Shown: positions 1-7,534 of the stretch, one piece after another
How the letters are laid out: each line of letters opens with the position of its first letter
Position numbering within the stretch: position 1 is the first letter of the stretch
Notes under the pieces: generated by a model
What the model was told of the DNA's origin: nothing
Seen by the model: the letters and a program-made list of their open reading frames with translations, nothing else
Database searches by the model: none
Assembly: GCA_005887855.1 (NCBI GenBank)
Contig: VBQB01000097.1
Span: 1-11,189, forward strand
Source of the DNA: Verrucomicrobiota bacterium
GTDB taxonomy: Bacteria > Verrucomicrobiota > Verrucomicrobiae > Chthoniobacterales > UBA10450
Direction of reading: 5' to 3'
DNA length: 11,189 bases
Made by a program: the position numbers and the translations under genes

Positions 1-636
1 GCCGCGCGCCGCAAATTCAAACTCCGCTTCGGTCGGCAAACGTTTGCCCGCCCATTTCGCGTACGCTTCCGCGTCGGGGTAAGCGATTTGAACGACCGGA
101 TATTTTCCCTTCCCTTTGATATCGCTCTGCGGTCCGAGCGGATGACGCCAGTTCGCGCCTTTCACGTAACTCCACCATTGATAATGATCGTTGAGTGCAA
201 CTTCGTGATCGGTCGGCGCAAACACGACCGAGCCGGCGACCAGATTTTCAGCGGGCGCAGTGGGAAACTCTTCTTTGGTTGGCGTGCGCTCCGCGATCGT
301 GACGTAACCCCTCGCCTTAACGAATTTCTCGAACTGCTCGTTTGTCACAGCAGTTGCATCCATCCAGAAGCCGTCAACATGAACGCGATGAATCGGGCCG
401 GAGTCATTCGAGGCCATCGGCATTTCATGGCTGCCCTCGCCGTTCACGGCGGCACCCATGGAAAATTCGCCGCCGGGAATCCAGACCATGCCCTCAGGCG
501 CAGGGCGGGGCGCGGGCGTCTTGTTCGGAATTGTCGGCGCGAACGTTGACGACTCCGGCGTCCCCGCGTGAGCGATGGCGACACAGAGACAAAGGAAAAC
601 TGCAACGGATCCACGCATATTCGCAGAGGCCAACAT
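1..636 (-). CDS. Formylglycine-generating enzyme homologue (SUMF1/FGE-sulfatase family), exported, 3' end outside window
   Basis: The first 212 residues are visible; the gene runs off the left edge. FGE oxidises the active-site cysteine of type I sulfatases to formylglycine. Visible FGE-family signatures are MVWIPGGEFSMG (residues 50-61), DATAVTNEQFEKFV (93-106), a KGANWRHPLGP block (159-169) that closely matches true FGEs, and GKRLPTEAEFEFAARG (197-212). The catalytic cysteine pair of the family lies further C-terminal and cannot be checked here. Residues 7-24 (MRGSV, then a hydrophobic stretch ending AIAHA) look like a Sec signal peptide, so the enzyme probably acts in the periplasm. Two in-frame ATGs, 636 and 618, are possible; an in-frame TAG lies upstream and neither has a clear Shine-Dalgarno. 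The gene starts 31 bases after the sulfatase stop, so co-transcription is likely. A related PvdO/EgtB-like role is less likely, given the WRHPLGP block and the neighbour. Confidence 0.88.
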   Translation of the reverse strand, partial: MLASANMRGSVAVFLCLCVAIAHAGTPESSTFAPTIPNKTPAPRPAPEGMVWIPGGEFSMGAAVNGEGSHEMPMASNDSGPIHRVHVDGFWMDATAVTNEQFEKFVKARGYVTIAERTPTKEEFPTAPAENLVAGSVVFAPTDHEVALNDHYQWWSYVKGANWRHPLGPQSDIKGKGKYPVVQIAYPDAEAYAKWAGKRLPTEAEFEFAARG

Positions 637-667
637 AACAAAGGCAGAGGGACTTAGCTTATTGCGA

Positions 668-3169
668 TCAGTCCTCGGCTATTTCTTCCATATCTCCTCC
701 GTCCCCAATCTCCTTCTGATCTTTAGCGCTGAGGTTAAGACGCTTGACATCAACCGTAATTTTCTTGATCGCTCCGGTAAACTTATTGTCCCTTTCTTTG
801 TAATCATTCGACACCGGTGTTTCATTGTCCATCCCTACATCAACTCCTTCGTCGCCCGAATAAGCGTAGGGCTCAGTTTTTGGTATTTTCCCTTCGGCGA
901 CTTTCTGCCCATCGACGTACAAAATGGATTGCCCACCGGCCCCCGGTTTACCACCGTCAAATACAAACTCGTATTTAATAATATGTTTACCGGCGGCAAT
1001 GGATTTGGATGAGGCAATGTTCGTGTGTTCAAGTCCAAAATAGTTATATTCGTGATGAAGCGCGCCGCCTTTCATGTAAAGTGTCCACCCGCCAAAACGA
1101 CCGGCTTGGCAAATGATAACTCCATTCGCCTTGCCATCCGGTAATTCCACGTCGGATGTCATACTAAAAGAGCGGTTCTTTATGTTGATGAACGCATTTT
1201 CCATTATCCCGATCATGCCCGGATAAAGCGTCAGTGAAGTGCGATTGCCCATTAGGTCGGGTCTCCCTGCAATGGCAGCATTGAATCGTTCCACCCTGCG
1301 GTCATCAATCGGCAGCACGTGGTATTTCTCTGCTACTTTCATGAAGAGATCCTGCAGCTCCTTGAGTTTCCCAGGGTTCTTTGTCGCGAGATTGTTCGCT
1401 TCACTAAAATCTTCATCCACGTTATACAACTCCCAAACATCATCCTTAAGCGGTGGCAGTTGTGCCATTAGCCATGGGATGGAATGCCGAGTGCATGCCA
1501 CCCAGCCATCATGATAAATGGCGCGGTTACCAAACATCTCAAAGTATTGAGTCGTATGCCGGTCTTTGGCTTTAGCATCGTCAAAAGTGTAAACCATTGA
1601 AGGCCCATCGAACGGAAGCTGCTCGGTTCCATTCACCATCTTTGGAAAGGGCAAACCGGCTGCCTCCAATACAGTAGGCGCAATATCTACCACGTGGCTA
1701 AACTGTGGGCGAACCTCCCCTTTAGCTTTGATCCGTTCGGGCCAATGCATTACCATTCCGTTCCGAGTGCCCCCCCAATGGGAAGCAACTTGCTTGGTCC
1801 ATTGAAAAGGAGTATCCAGCGCGTGCGCCCAGCCAATCGCATAGTGCGGAAAAGTATTTGGACTTCCCCAGTCATCTATATGATTCATCATTTGAGAGGC
1901 ATTCCCAATAATGCCATTCAACGCCATCATCTCATTGTAAGACCCTTCAGGTCCGCCTTCGGCACTGGATCCGTTATCACCTACAATGTAAACGAACAGA
2001 GTGTTATCCAGCTCACCGATGTCGTTGAGTGATTGAACCAATCTTCCGACTTCATAATCGGTTTGCTCGGCAAACCCGGCAAAGACTTCCATCTGTCGTG
2101 CCAAAAGTCTTTTCTGGTCAGCATTCATCTCATCCCAGGCAGGAATCTCTTTGGGGCGAGCTGTGAGCTGTGCATTTTGTGGAATGATCCTCATTTCCTT
2201 TTGCTTCGCGAAAATTTGTTCTCTTAGCTTATCCCATCCCTCATTGAACTTGCCCTTGTATTTATCACTCCATTCTTTGGAGACATGATGCGGCGCATGG
2301 CAGGCGCCAGGTGCAAAGTAAACATAGAACGGTTTGTCAGGAGTAAGTGATTGCTGTGCCTGTATCCAATTAACCGCCTGGTTGGTCATGTCCGTCGTAA
2401 AATGATATTTCGGGTCATGGGGAGGCTCAACCCTTGCGACACCATCGTAAACGGCAGGAGACCATTGATTCGTTTCGCCACCGATAAAACCATAGAACTT
2501 ATCGAAGCCGGAATGGGTGGGCCAGCGATCATAGGGACCCGAAACTGAAACTTCCCAGGGTGGCGTTTCATGATATTTCCCAAAGGCGGCGGTGCTATAA
2601 CCGTTCTGGCGGAGCATTTCAGCCAGTGGCACTACACTATTGGGACGGATACCCGTGTTGCCCGGAAAGGCAGTGGCGAGCTCCATGATGGCTCCTGCAT
2701 TGTTTACGTGGTGGTTACGACCTGTAAGCAACGCCGTGCGTGTAGGTGAGCAAAGGGCAGTCGTATGAAAGCGGTTATAACGCAAGCCACTTGCAGCCAG
2801 CTTATCAAGCGTTGGCATGTTGATAGGTCCGCCAAAAGCGCTCGATGCGCCAAAGCCGATATCGTCAATTAAAACGATGACGACATTGGGTGCTTTTGCC
2901 GGTGCCTTCACTTCGAAACGCGGCGGTGCTTTTGCATCCCTGGCATCAAGCACTCTTGACTCAGGATAAGTGGGTTCTTTAATGGGTAGGACGGTGCGAT
3001 CGAGACTACTGGAATCAGTTGCGCTGAATACTCTGCTTTGTTGTCCGACCGCGCCCGTGAGCGCCGCCGCAGCCGCCAGTCCGACTACGCATCGCTTCGT
3101 CGCGACAAGCAGTGACAAGCCTTTCACCAGTAATTTGTGTTTCAGGTTCTGCGTTTCCTTTTGTTTCAT
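668..3169 (-). CDS. Secreted arylsulfatase, large AtsA-like type, CxPxR motif
   Basis: Type I sulfatase that hydrolyses sulfate esters with a formylglycine nucleophile and a bound divalent metal; the natural substrate cannot be read from sequence. From ATG 3169 it has 833 residues, in the range of large AtsA-like arylsulfatases. Visible active-site elements are the metal ligands Asp102-Asp103 (VLIDDIGFG), the motif CSPTR with Cys140 and Arg144, GKYH with Lys198 and His200, the His-rich CHAPHH near 291, DNG with Asp398-Asn399, and Lys459 (WTKQ). A beta-rich C-terminal region (about 640-815) resembles the accessory domain of this family. The N-terminus has a basic segment and a hydrophobic run (VVGLAAAAALTGAVG), so export is expected. 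An in-frame TTG at 3193 would add eight residues; ATG is preferred, and neither start has a well-spaced Shine-Dalgarno. The body is GC-poor relative to its neighbours. The downstream FGE gene is the likely activator. Confidence 0.93.
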   Translation of the reverse strand: MKQKETQNLKHKLLVKGLSLLVATKRCVVGLAAAAALTGAVGQQSRVFSATDSSSLDRTVLPIKEPTYPESRVLDARDAKAPPRFEVKAPAKAPNVVIVLIDDIGFGASSAFGGPINMPTLDKLAASGLRYNRFHTTALCSPTRTALLTGRNHHVNNAGAIMELATAFPGNTGIRPNSVVPLAEMLRQNGYSTAAFGKYHETPPWEVSVSGPYDRWPTHSGFDKFYGFIGGETNQWSPAVYDGVARVEPPHDPKYHFTTDMTNQAVNWIQAQQSLTPDKPFYVYFAPGACHAPHHVSKEWSDKYKGKFNEGWDKLREQIFAKQKEMRIIPQNAQLTARPKEIPAWDEMNADQKRLLARQMEVFAGFAEQTDYEVGRLVQSLNDIGELDNTLFVYIVGDNGSSAEGGPEGSYNEMMALNGIIGNASQMMNHIDDWGSPNTFPHYAIGWAHALDTPFQWTKQVASHWGGTRNGMVMHWPERIKAKGEVRPQFSHVVDIAPTVLEAAGLPFPKMVNGTEQLPFDGPSMVYTFDDAKAKDRHTTQYFEMFGNRAIYHDGWVACTRHSIPWLMAQLPPLKDDVWELYNVDEDFSEANNLATKNPGKLKELQDLFMKVAEKYHVLPIDDRRVERFNAAIAGRPDLMGNRTSLTLYPGMIGIMENAFINIKNRSFSMTSDVELPDGKANGVIICQAGRFGGWTLYMKGGALHHEYNYFGLEHTNIASSKSIAAGKHIIKYEFVFDGGKPGAGGQSILYVDGQKVAEGKIPKTEPYAYSGDEGVDVGMDNETPVSNDYKERDNKFTGAIKKITVDVKRLNLSAKDQKEIGDGGDMEEIAED

Positions 3170-3264
3170 GGCAGCTGTTCCGTTCGAGTTCAATTCACCT
3201 CTTCAATTTCTCCTGGCTTTTCAAGTCTTGTCGAATCCACGCATCGAAGGGGTTATCAGCTTGA

Positions 3265-5280
3265 TCAGCGAACAGGCAACTCGATCACGAAAGTTGCGCC
3301 TTTCCCTCGTCCCTCGCTGCGTACGCGAATAGTGCCGGCGTGCATTTCGACGATGGCTTTGCTGATCGCGAGCCCGAGCCCCAGACCTTCGCCTTGCGAA
3401 TCGGCCTTTTCAAAGGCGTCAAAGACTCTTCCGACAAATTGTGGTTCGATGCCCGCGCCATTGTCGCTGATCTCGATGGTGATTGTTCTTGTGTTAGGAT
3501 TGTATGACCGCACAGAAACCGCGCCATTTTCCGGCGCGAATTTGCAAGCGTTGCGAAAAACGTTCCAGAAAACTTGCTCCAAGCGCGGCGCATCGGCGAC
3601 CATCTCGTGCTGCGATGCTGCCAAAGCAACAGAGAGTTTTAGATGTCGATCTTCCATATCGCTGCGTACGATCTCCATTGCAGAGAGCAGGAGTTCATGT
3701 GCGTCGGCCCTGCGCAATTGCAACTTCAATCTCCCGCGCGCCAGACGGGTAAGATCGAGCATGTCCTCGATCAGACGCACCTCGAGTTCGACATTACCGT
3801 GGACCATTTTCAATCCTTGCTGCAGCTCTGGCCTGAGGTCGGGTTGTTCCGCAGTTCTGCCGGTCCAGGTCAGGACAGGGTTAAGCGGCGCGCACAATTC
3901 ATGACTTAACATCCTAAGGAATCGATCCCTTGCCGCGTTTGCCGTCTCCGTGTTTTTCTTTTCGCATTGCAACTGTTTCTCGATTCTGCCTCGCTCGATG
4001 AAGAGCCCGATCTGGCTGCCGAACGCTTCAACCATCTGGAGGAAATCTTCATCGGGCTCGACAACGTTGTGGCTGAACAGCTCCATTATACTGTTGATCT
4101 CGCCGCGGAAGAGGAGGGGAAAGGCAAATCCACCGTGCAGACCCGCCTCTGCCGCATACGGAGCTCGGGGAAAATTTGGATCGCTGGTAACGTTATAGAC
4201 CCATGTTGGTTTTTTTGAATTCCACACGCGCCCGGGCAAGCCTTGGCTCTCCGGAAGCGTAATTAGGAAAGACAAATCGGCGAATTTCTTCACTCGCTCC
4301 GACGGCTCATGCCACACGTATCGGCACCGCAATCCGCCCGCTGCGCCGTCGTAAACCCAAATTGCGGCAAAGGCCCAGTCTCCGCTCGAGGCGATTACTT
4401 CCAGAATTTGTGTGGCCACTTCGGCCAGCGTCCAGGAGCCCGCGAGGAGGTTGCTTACAACGTACTGGGTGGCGCGTCTGCGATCGGTGCGAACGCGCTC
4501 GGTAATGTCACGCGCAATTTTCGACGCGCCGATAACATGCCCGCTCCCATCATTGATGGGTGAAACGGCCAGCGAAATGTCGAGCGGGGTGCCGTCCTTT
4601 TGGCCGTGTACCGTCTCGTAGCGAATGACACGCTCGCCCCGGCGGATCCGTTCCATAATTTCCAGCTCCTCCTTTTGGCGATCCGGCCGGACCAGAACGG
4701 TGATCGGTTTGCCGATAATTTCAGCAGCAGTGTATCCAAAGAGCCGTTCCGCTTCTTTGTTCCAACTCGTGATCCTCTCATCGAGATCTACACTCATGAT
4801 CGCGTCACCGGAGGACTCAATGATCGCAGCCAAGCGGCGGTTAGCTTCTTCGGCGCGCTTTTGCTCGGTGATGTCGCGTAGGTAGGCCGTAAAAATTGGC
4901 GACCTATCGATCTCAGTTGCGTTGATCGCAAGCGCCACCAGAATCTCGGTACCATCCCGGCGCAGGGCCGCGATTTCGATCAGCTTTCCCAGCAACGGGC
5001 CCTGGCCAGTTTTCAAATAGTGAGCCAACCCTTGTCGATGTCTCTCGCGAAGTCGCGGAGGGATAATCAGGTCGGCCAGCTCCTTGCCAACCGCTTCAGC
5101 ACGCGTAAAGCCGAATACCCGCTCTGAGGCCGGGTTGAATTCGCGCACGCACCCGGTCGCATCCATCGTGATGATGCAATCTAGCGCCGAGTCGAGGAAA
5201 GTGCGACTGAGAGCCTCCAGCGTTGTAGCTGGACTCCCTACATTATTTTGGTGGTCTTGCTCAGATGACACCGGGGCCAC
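3265..5280 (-). CDS. Soluble hybrid-input sensor histidine kinase, PAS-PAS-GAF-HisKA-HATPase
   Basis: A 671-residue kinase that autophosphorylates on histidine in response to a signal sensed by its N-terminal domains. Domains in order: PAS (about 23-140, ending YLRDITEQKRAEE), PAS (about 148-265, ending ARDITERV), GAF (about 275-430), HisKA with the H-box FLRMLSHELCAPLNPVL (His460), and HATPase with N-box NVFRNACKFAP (Asn577), G1 DNGAG (606-610), F-box FDAFEKAD and G2 GLGLGLAI (632-639). No membrane segment or receiver domain is seen, so sensing is cytoplasmic and the partner response regulator lies elsewhere. The start is GTG at 5280, with GTG 5271 as an alternative; an in-frame TGA sits nine bases upstream and no Shine-Dalgarno is apparent. 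The H-box has Cys where Arg is usual (HELRTPL). The stop lies about 95 bases before the sulfatase ATG with no clear terminator between, so read-through into the sulfatase-FGE pair is possible. Confidence 0.92.
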   Translation of the reverse strand: MAPVSSEQDHQNNVGSPATTLEALSRTFLDSALDCIITMDATGCVREFNPASERVFGFTRAEAVGKELADLIIPPRLRERHRQGLAHYLKTGQGPLLGKLIEIAALRRDGTEILVALAINATEIDRSPIFTAYLRDITEQKRAEEANRRLAAIIESSGDAIMSVDLDERITSWNKEAERLFGYTAAEIIGKPITVLVRPDRQKEELEIMERIRRGERVIRYETVHGQKDGTPLDISLAVSPINDGSGHVIGASKIARDITERVRTDRRRATQYVVSNLLAGSWTLAEVATQILEVIASSGDWAFAAIWVYDGAAGGLRCRYVWHEPSERVKKFADLSFLITLPESQGLPGRVWNSKKPTWVYNVTSDPNFPRAPYAAEAGLHGGFAFPLLFRGEINSIMELFSHNVVEPDEDFLQMVEAFGSQIGLFIERGRIEKQLQCEKKNTETANAARDRFLRMLSHELCAPLNPVLTWTGRTAEQPDLRPELQQGLKMVHGNVELEVRLIEDMLDLTRLARGRLKLQLRRADAHELLLSAMEIVRSDMEDRHLKLSVALAASQHEMVADAPRLEQVFWNVFRNACKFAPENGAVSVRSYNPNTRTITIEISDNGAGIEPQFVGRVFDAFEKADSQGEGLGLGLAISKAIVEMHAGTIRVRSEGRGKGATFVIELPVR

Positions 5281-5400
5281 TTTCGTTCACGAATTTGATG
5301 TTTGGGGCCGCCGCATCTTGTCTAACCACGGTTAGAGCGAGCTGTGGAGTCGCGAGATGCAGCAGGTTGGTCAGTCATATGAGAAGCGCTCGAGCTCGTC

Positions 5401-5423
5401 GATCAAGACTATCAGGCTTGATC
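5401..5423. repeat. Perfect 7-bp inverted repeat after the DUF3300/DUF2950 remnant
   Basis: GATCAAG (5401-5407) and CTTGATC (5417-5423) form a 7-bp stem with a 9-base loop. It lies 22 bases after the remnant's DUF2950-frame stop and upstream of the kinase. No T-tract follows on either strand, so it is not a convincing terminator; it could be a leftover hairpin of the deleted gene or an operator for the kinase gene. Confidence 0.4.
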
Positions 5424-5445
5424 CCCCAATCCTTATGTTTTGCGA

Positions 5446-5687
5446 CTAATCGTTAACTGGATGCCAGGTCTTATCGGGATTGAAGCCCTCGCGATCGGCG
5501 CAACCAGAGAATCCAACTGAGCGTTCGGAATCTTCGGAGCCTCTTCCGCGGGCGCTGCATTCTGCGGCTGTGCCTCCTGGGCCAACGCGACGGCATAGCC
5601 GGGCGAGAGCAACGCGACGCATAAGATGGCCATCACGCCACTAAGTGATCGGCTTGCGAATCCGGATCGAGAGGCTCTGGGCTTCAT
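5446..5687 (-). pseudogene. Fused remnant: DUF3300 N-terminus joined to DUF2950 C-terminus
   Basis: Reading from ATG 5687 gives a signal peptide (hydrophobic VMAILCVALLSPGYAVALAQ) followed by EEAPKIPNAQLDSLVAPIA, which matches the start of DUF3300 proteins; those continue with a LYPDPLLAQ-type block that is absent here. Right after GCG the frame changes. Two bases over, one reads GFNPDKTWHPVND and a TAG at 5448-5446, which resembles the extreme C-terminus of DUF2950 proteins. In many bacteria DUF3300 and DUF2950 genes are neighbours, so a deletion inside such a pair, with a frameshift, explains the join (around 5488-5500). The frame in use from ATG 5687 instead ends at a TAA at 5433, giving 84 residues that could still be made and exported. 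The start codon region also carries an 8-base duplication. The family assignments rest on recall of short motifs. Confidence 0.6.
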
Positions 5688-5696
5688 GGCTTCATG
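5681..5696. repeat. 8-base tandem duplication over a start codon
   Basis: The unit GCTTCATG occurs twice back to back (5681-5688 and 5689-5696). On the minus strand this duplicates the start ATGAAGCC. The first ATG (5695) lies 10 bases after an AAGGAG Shine-Dalgarno (5706-5711) but meets TGA after three codons; the second ATG (5687) is in the remnant's frame but 18 bases from the Shine-Dalgarno. Confidence 0.8.
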
Positions 5697-5751
5697 ACTT
5701 TCTCTCTCCTTCTCTCGGCTGACAACAACAACAACATGTTCACCTAGCACG

Positions 5752-5769
5752 TTGCAAAATGGTTTGCAA
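5752..5769. repeat. Short hairpin between phosphatase and remnant
   Basis: TTGCAAA (5752-5758) and TTTGCAA (5763-5769) pair as a 7-bp stem with a 4-base loop. It lies about 75 bases downstream of the HAD phosphatase stop. It is AT-rich with no following T-run, so a terminator role is only possible. The rest of 5697-5845 shows nothing recognisable beyond the remnant's Shine-Dalgarno. Confidence 0.35.
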
Positions 5770-5845
5770 GAGTTAGCCCACTTAGCGGTTCAGTGACTTG
5801 ATGCTTTCCATCTCTGTTCTGTCATTTGCTCCCTTTGAAATCGGT

Positions 5846-6841
5846 TTATTTGTTCTCGAACGCGAAGATGGTTTTCCAATCATCCTTCATGCTGATCACC
5901 GTCCAGTCGTTCTTCTTCGCCTCGGTCATCAGCGCATCACTGAACGTCCCGATCTTCGATTCCGCGCCGTAAGCGAACTCGCGCACTGCGTCATCGTGAT
6001 GCACCAGCATCATTAACCGCGCGCCGCTACCCGCCTGCGTCCATTCCAGCATCTGCTGATCACCGTCCGAGTTGCCGAACGCAGCGATGGGCCGGCGGCC
6101 AATGTGCGAGTTGATGCCGACCGGTTTGCCAGTCTTGTCGTCGATGAAGTTCATTTCCGGCAATCGCATGAGCACCGGCTTGCCGTCGCGCATTTCATAC
6201 TTTGTCTTGATGCTGCTGCCCACCACTTGCTCGGGCGGGATGCCATAGACTTTTTCGGTCCATGGTCGCATGAACTCTATGCCGCCGCCTGAGACGATGA
6301 ATGTCTTGAATCCGTTCGCACGCAGGTACGCGAGCAATTCAATCATCGGCTGATAAACGCATTCGGTGTACGGCCGCTTGAATTTTGGATGCTTTGCGGT
6401 GGCGATCCAGTCCTTGACGATTTGTTCGAATTCGGCCGTCGTCATGCCAGCGTGCGTGGCCACAATGATTTCTAGCATTGCCCGTTCGCCGCCTGCGAGC
6501 GCGCCCTTCACATCGCCCTTGAGCAACGACGCAAATGGTTGCTTCGTTTTCCACTCGGGATGTTGCGGCGCGAGCGCCTTCACGCGATCAAGCGCGAAGA
6601 AGAGTTGGAAATACATTGGCTGCTCGCACCAGAGCGTTCCGTCATTGTCGAACGTGGCGATGCGTTCCGCCGGCTGCACGAAGTCCGGTGAGCCTTCCTT
6701 GGTCACTTTATCGACGAATTCAGTGATGGACTTCTTGGCCTGGCCGTCGTTCCACGAGGGGAGTGGATCCTGGGCGTAAGCGGTCGTTAGGCCAGCGATG
6801 ACAATCGCCAGCAAGACAAATTTATTGCGGATGGTTTTCAT
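5846..6841 (-). CDS. Exported HAD-superfamily phosphatase (phosphoserine-phosphatase-like)
   Basis: A 331-residue haloacid-dehalogenase-type hydrolase expected to remove phosphate from a small or polymer-bound ester through an aspartyl-phosphate. Motif I is TFDNDGTLW, with Asp65 as nucleophile and Asp67 as acid/base. Motif II is FIVSGGGIEF with Ser184. Motif III is a lysine, probably Lys239. Motif IV is FGNSDGDQQM, with Asp259 and Asp261 binding magnesium. A long helical cap lies between motifs I and II. Residues 1-23 (KTIRNK, then hydrophobic LLAIVIAGLTTAYAQ) form a clear signal peptide, so it works outside the cytoplasm, unlike the cytoplasmic serine-pathway enzyme SerB. No Shine-Dalgarno precedes ATG 6841. 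It follows the four-segment membrane gene by 115 bases and lies in a sulfatase locus, which suggests ester scavenging, but the substrate is unknown. Confidence 0.88.
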   Translation of the reverse strand: MKTIRNKFVLLAIVIAGLTTAYAQDPLPSWNDGQAKKSITEFVDKVTKEGSPDFVQPAERIATFDNDGTLWCEQPMYFQLFFALDRVKALAPQHPEWKTKQPFASLLKGDVKGALAGGERAMLEIIVATHAGMTTAEFEQIVKDWIATAKHPKFKRPYTECVYQPMIELLAYLRANGFKTFIVSGGGIEFMRPWTEKVYGIPPEQVVGSSIKTKYEMRDGKPVLMRLPEMNFIDDKTGKPVGINSHIGRRPIAAFGNSDGDQQMLEWTQAGSGARLMMLVHHDDAVREFAYGAESKIGTFSDALMTEAKKNDWTVISMKDDWKTIFAFENK

Positions 6842-6908
6842 GGGTGTGGGTTTTCAGGAATGGGCGGTAGCTGCGAAAGTTTTCTGCCTTCTGATCATTT
6901 GAAATTTG

Positions 6909-6925
6909 TTTCGAGTTTCGAGTTT
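6909..6925. repeat. TTTCGAG heptamer tandem, 2.4 copies
   Basis: TTTCGAG occurs at 6909-6915 and 6916-6922, followed by TTT, in the 115-base gap upstream of the HAD phosphatase. It is short and may be chance or a small binding site; no promoter could be assigned with confidence around it. Confidence 0.5.
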
Positions 6926-6956
6926 ACGACTTTAGGGTTGGAATTAAGATGATTTG

Positions 6957-7469
6957 TTAAACTTCCGGCGCGGGCATCGGTCCGAAGAATATCCGCAGAG
7001 CCTTTTGCCTGCCGATTACCCGGACCAGTTCGTGCATCGTGCAGTACATAACAATCAGCACGAGCAGAATGATCTGGATCGCCCAGAAATGTGGCCAGAC
7101 GATTTCCGCCAGTAGCTTTTCGTTGCCGGCGACAAGGCTGCCGGTCTGCCGCCAGAAATCGACCAGGCGTTCCAGATAGTGAATAAGCGTGGCCATCAGG
7201 AGGTAGAGCAAGGTCTTCCAGGCGACGTTGTAGATTAGCGGCTTATTGGGAAACCGATTGATCATCGGCAGCATGTCCGCGATTAAGACTGCCTTACCCA
7301 GAATGAGGGCGGCGACCGCAATCGACATCGTAGACAGTGGCGAAATCCCGGTTCCCTTCAGCATCAGCACGCGAACAAACGCCACGATATGTAAAGCCAC
7401 GAAAAAAAAGATTGTTGGTGGGAGCAGCTCAAAGAACTCCTTCTTAAGCGTGGTGGATAGTTTGGTCAT
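6957..7469 (-). CDS. Unrecognised inner-membrane protein, about four membrane segments
   Basis: I do not recognise a family for this 170-residue protein. Hydrophobic stretches lie at about 17-36 (LPPTIFFFVALHIVAFVRVL), 49-67, 80-98 (VAWKTLLYLLMATLIHYLE) and 124-146 (WAIQIILLVLIVMYCTM). The N-terminus (MTKLSTTLKKEFFELLPP) and the C-terminal tail (RVIGRQKALRIFFGPMPAPEV) are basic and probably cytoplasmic. There is no signal peptide and no catalytic motif. Polar residues in or near the membrane (His26, His96, Glu99, His127) are possible functional sites but this is speculative. ATG 7469 has no Shine-Dalgarno. It starts 65 bases after the DUF4337-type gene, and both are small multi-segment membrane proteins, so they may form one complex or operon with the downstream phosphatase. 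Confidence 0.78.
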   Translation of the reverse strand: MTKLSTTLKKEFFELLPPTIFFFVALHIVAFVRVLMLKGTGISPLSTMSIAVAALILGKAVLIADMLPMINRFPNKPLIYNVAWKTLLYLLMATLIHYLERLVDFWRQTGSLVAGNEKLLAEIVWPHFWAIQIILLVLIVMYCTMHELVRVIGRQKALRIFFGPMPAPEV

Positions 7470-7534
7470 AAAGTTAGATTGCGATGAGTCTTATAGATTT
7501 CATGGTTTTTGTTCCCGAAATAGCGTGTTGCTTG

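Noticed and set aside
3137..3904. Plus-strand open frame of 255 codons crossing the kinase 3' end
   Set aside because: Antisense to the kinase ATPase domain and the sulfatase start; Ser/Arg-rich low-information translation.
5281..5400. Possible promoter or gene upstream of the kinase
   Set aside because: I found no convincing promoter boxes, Shine-Dalgarno or coding frame; short palindromes (CGAGCTCG, GCTCGAGC) alone are not evidence.
5401..5423. Inverted repeat as an intrinsic terminator
   Set aside because: Stem is only 7 bp with a 9-base loop and no T-run on either strand; kept only as a repeat.
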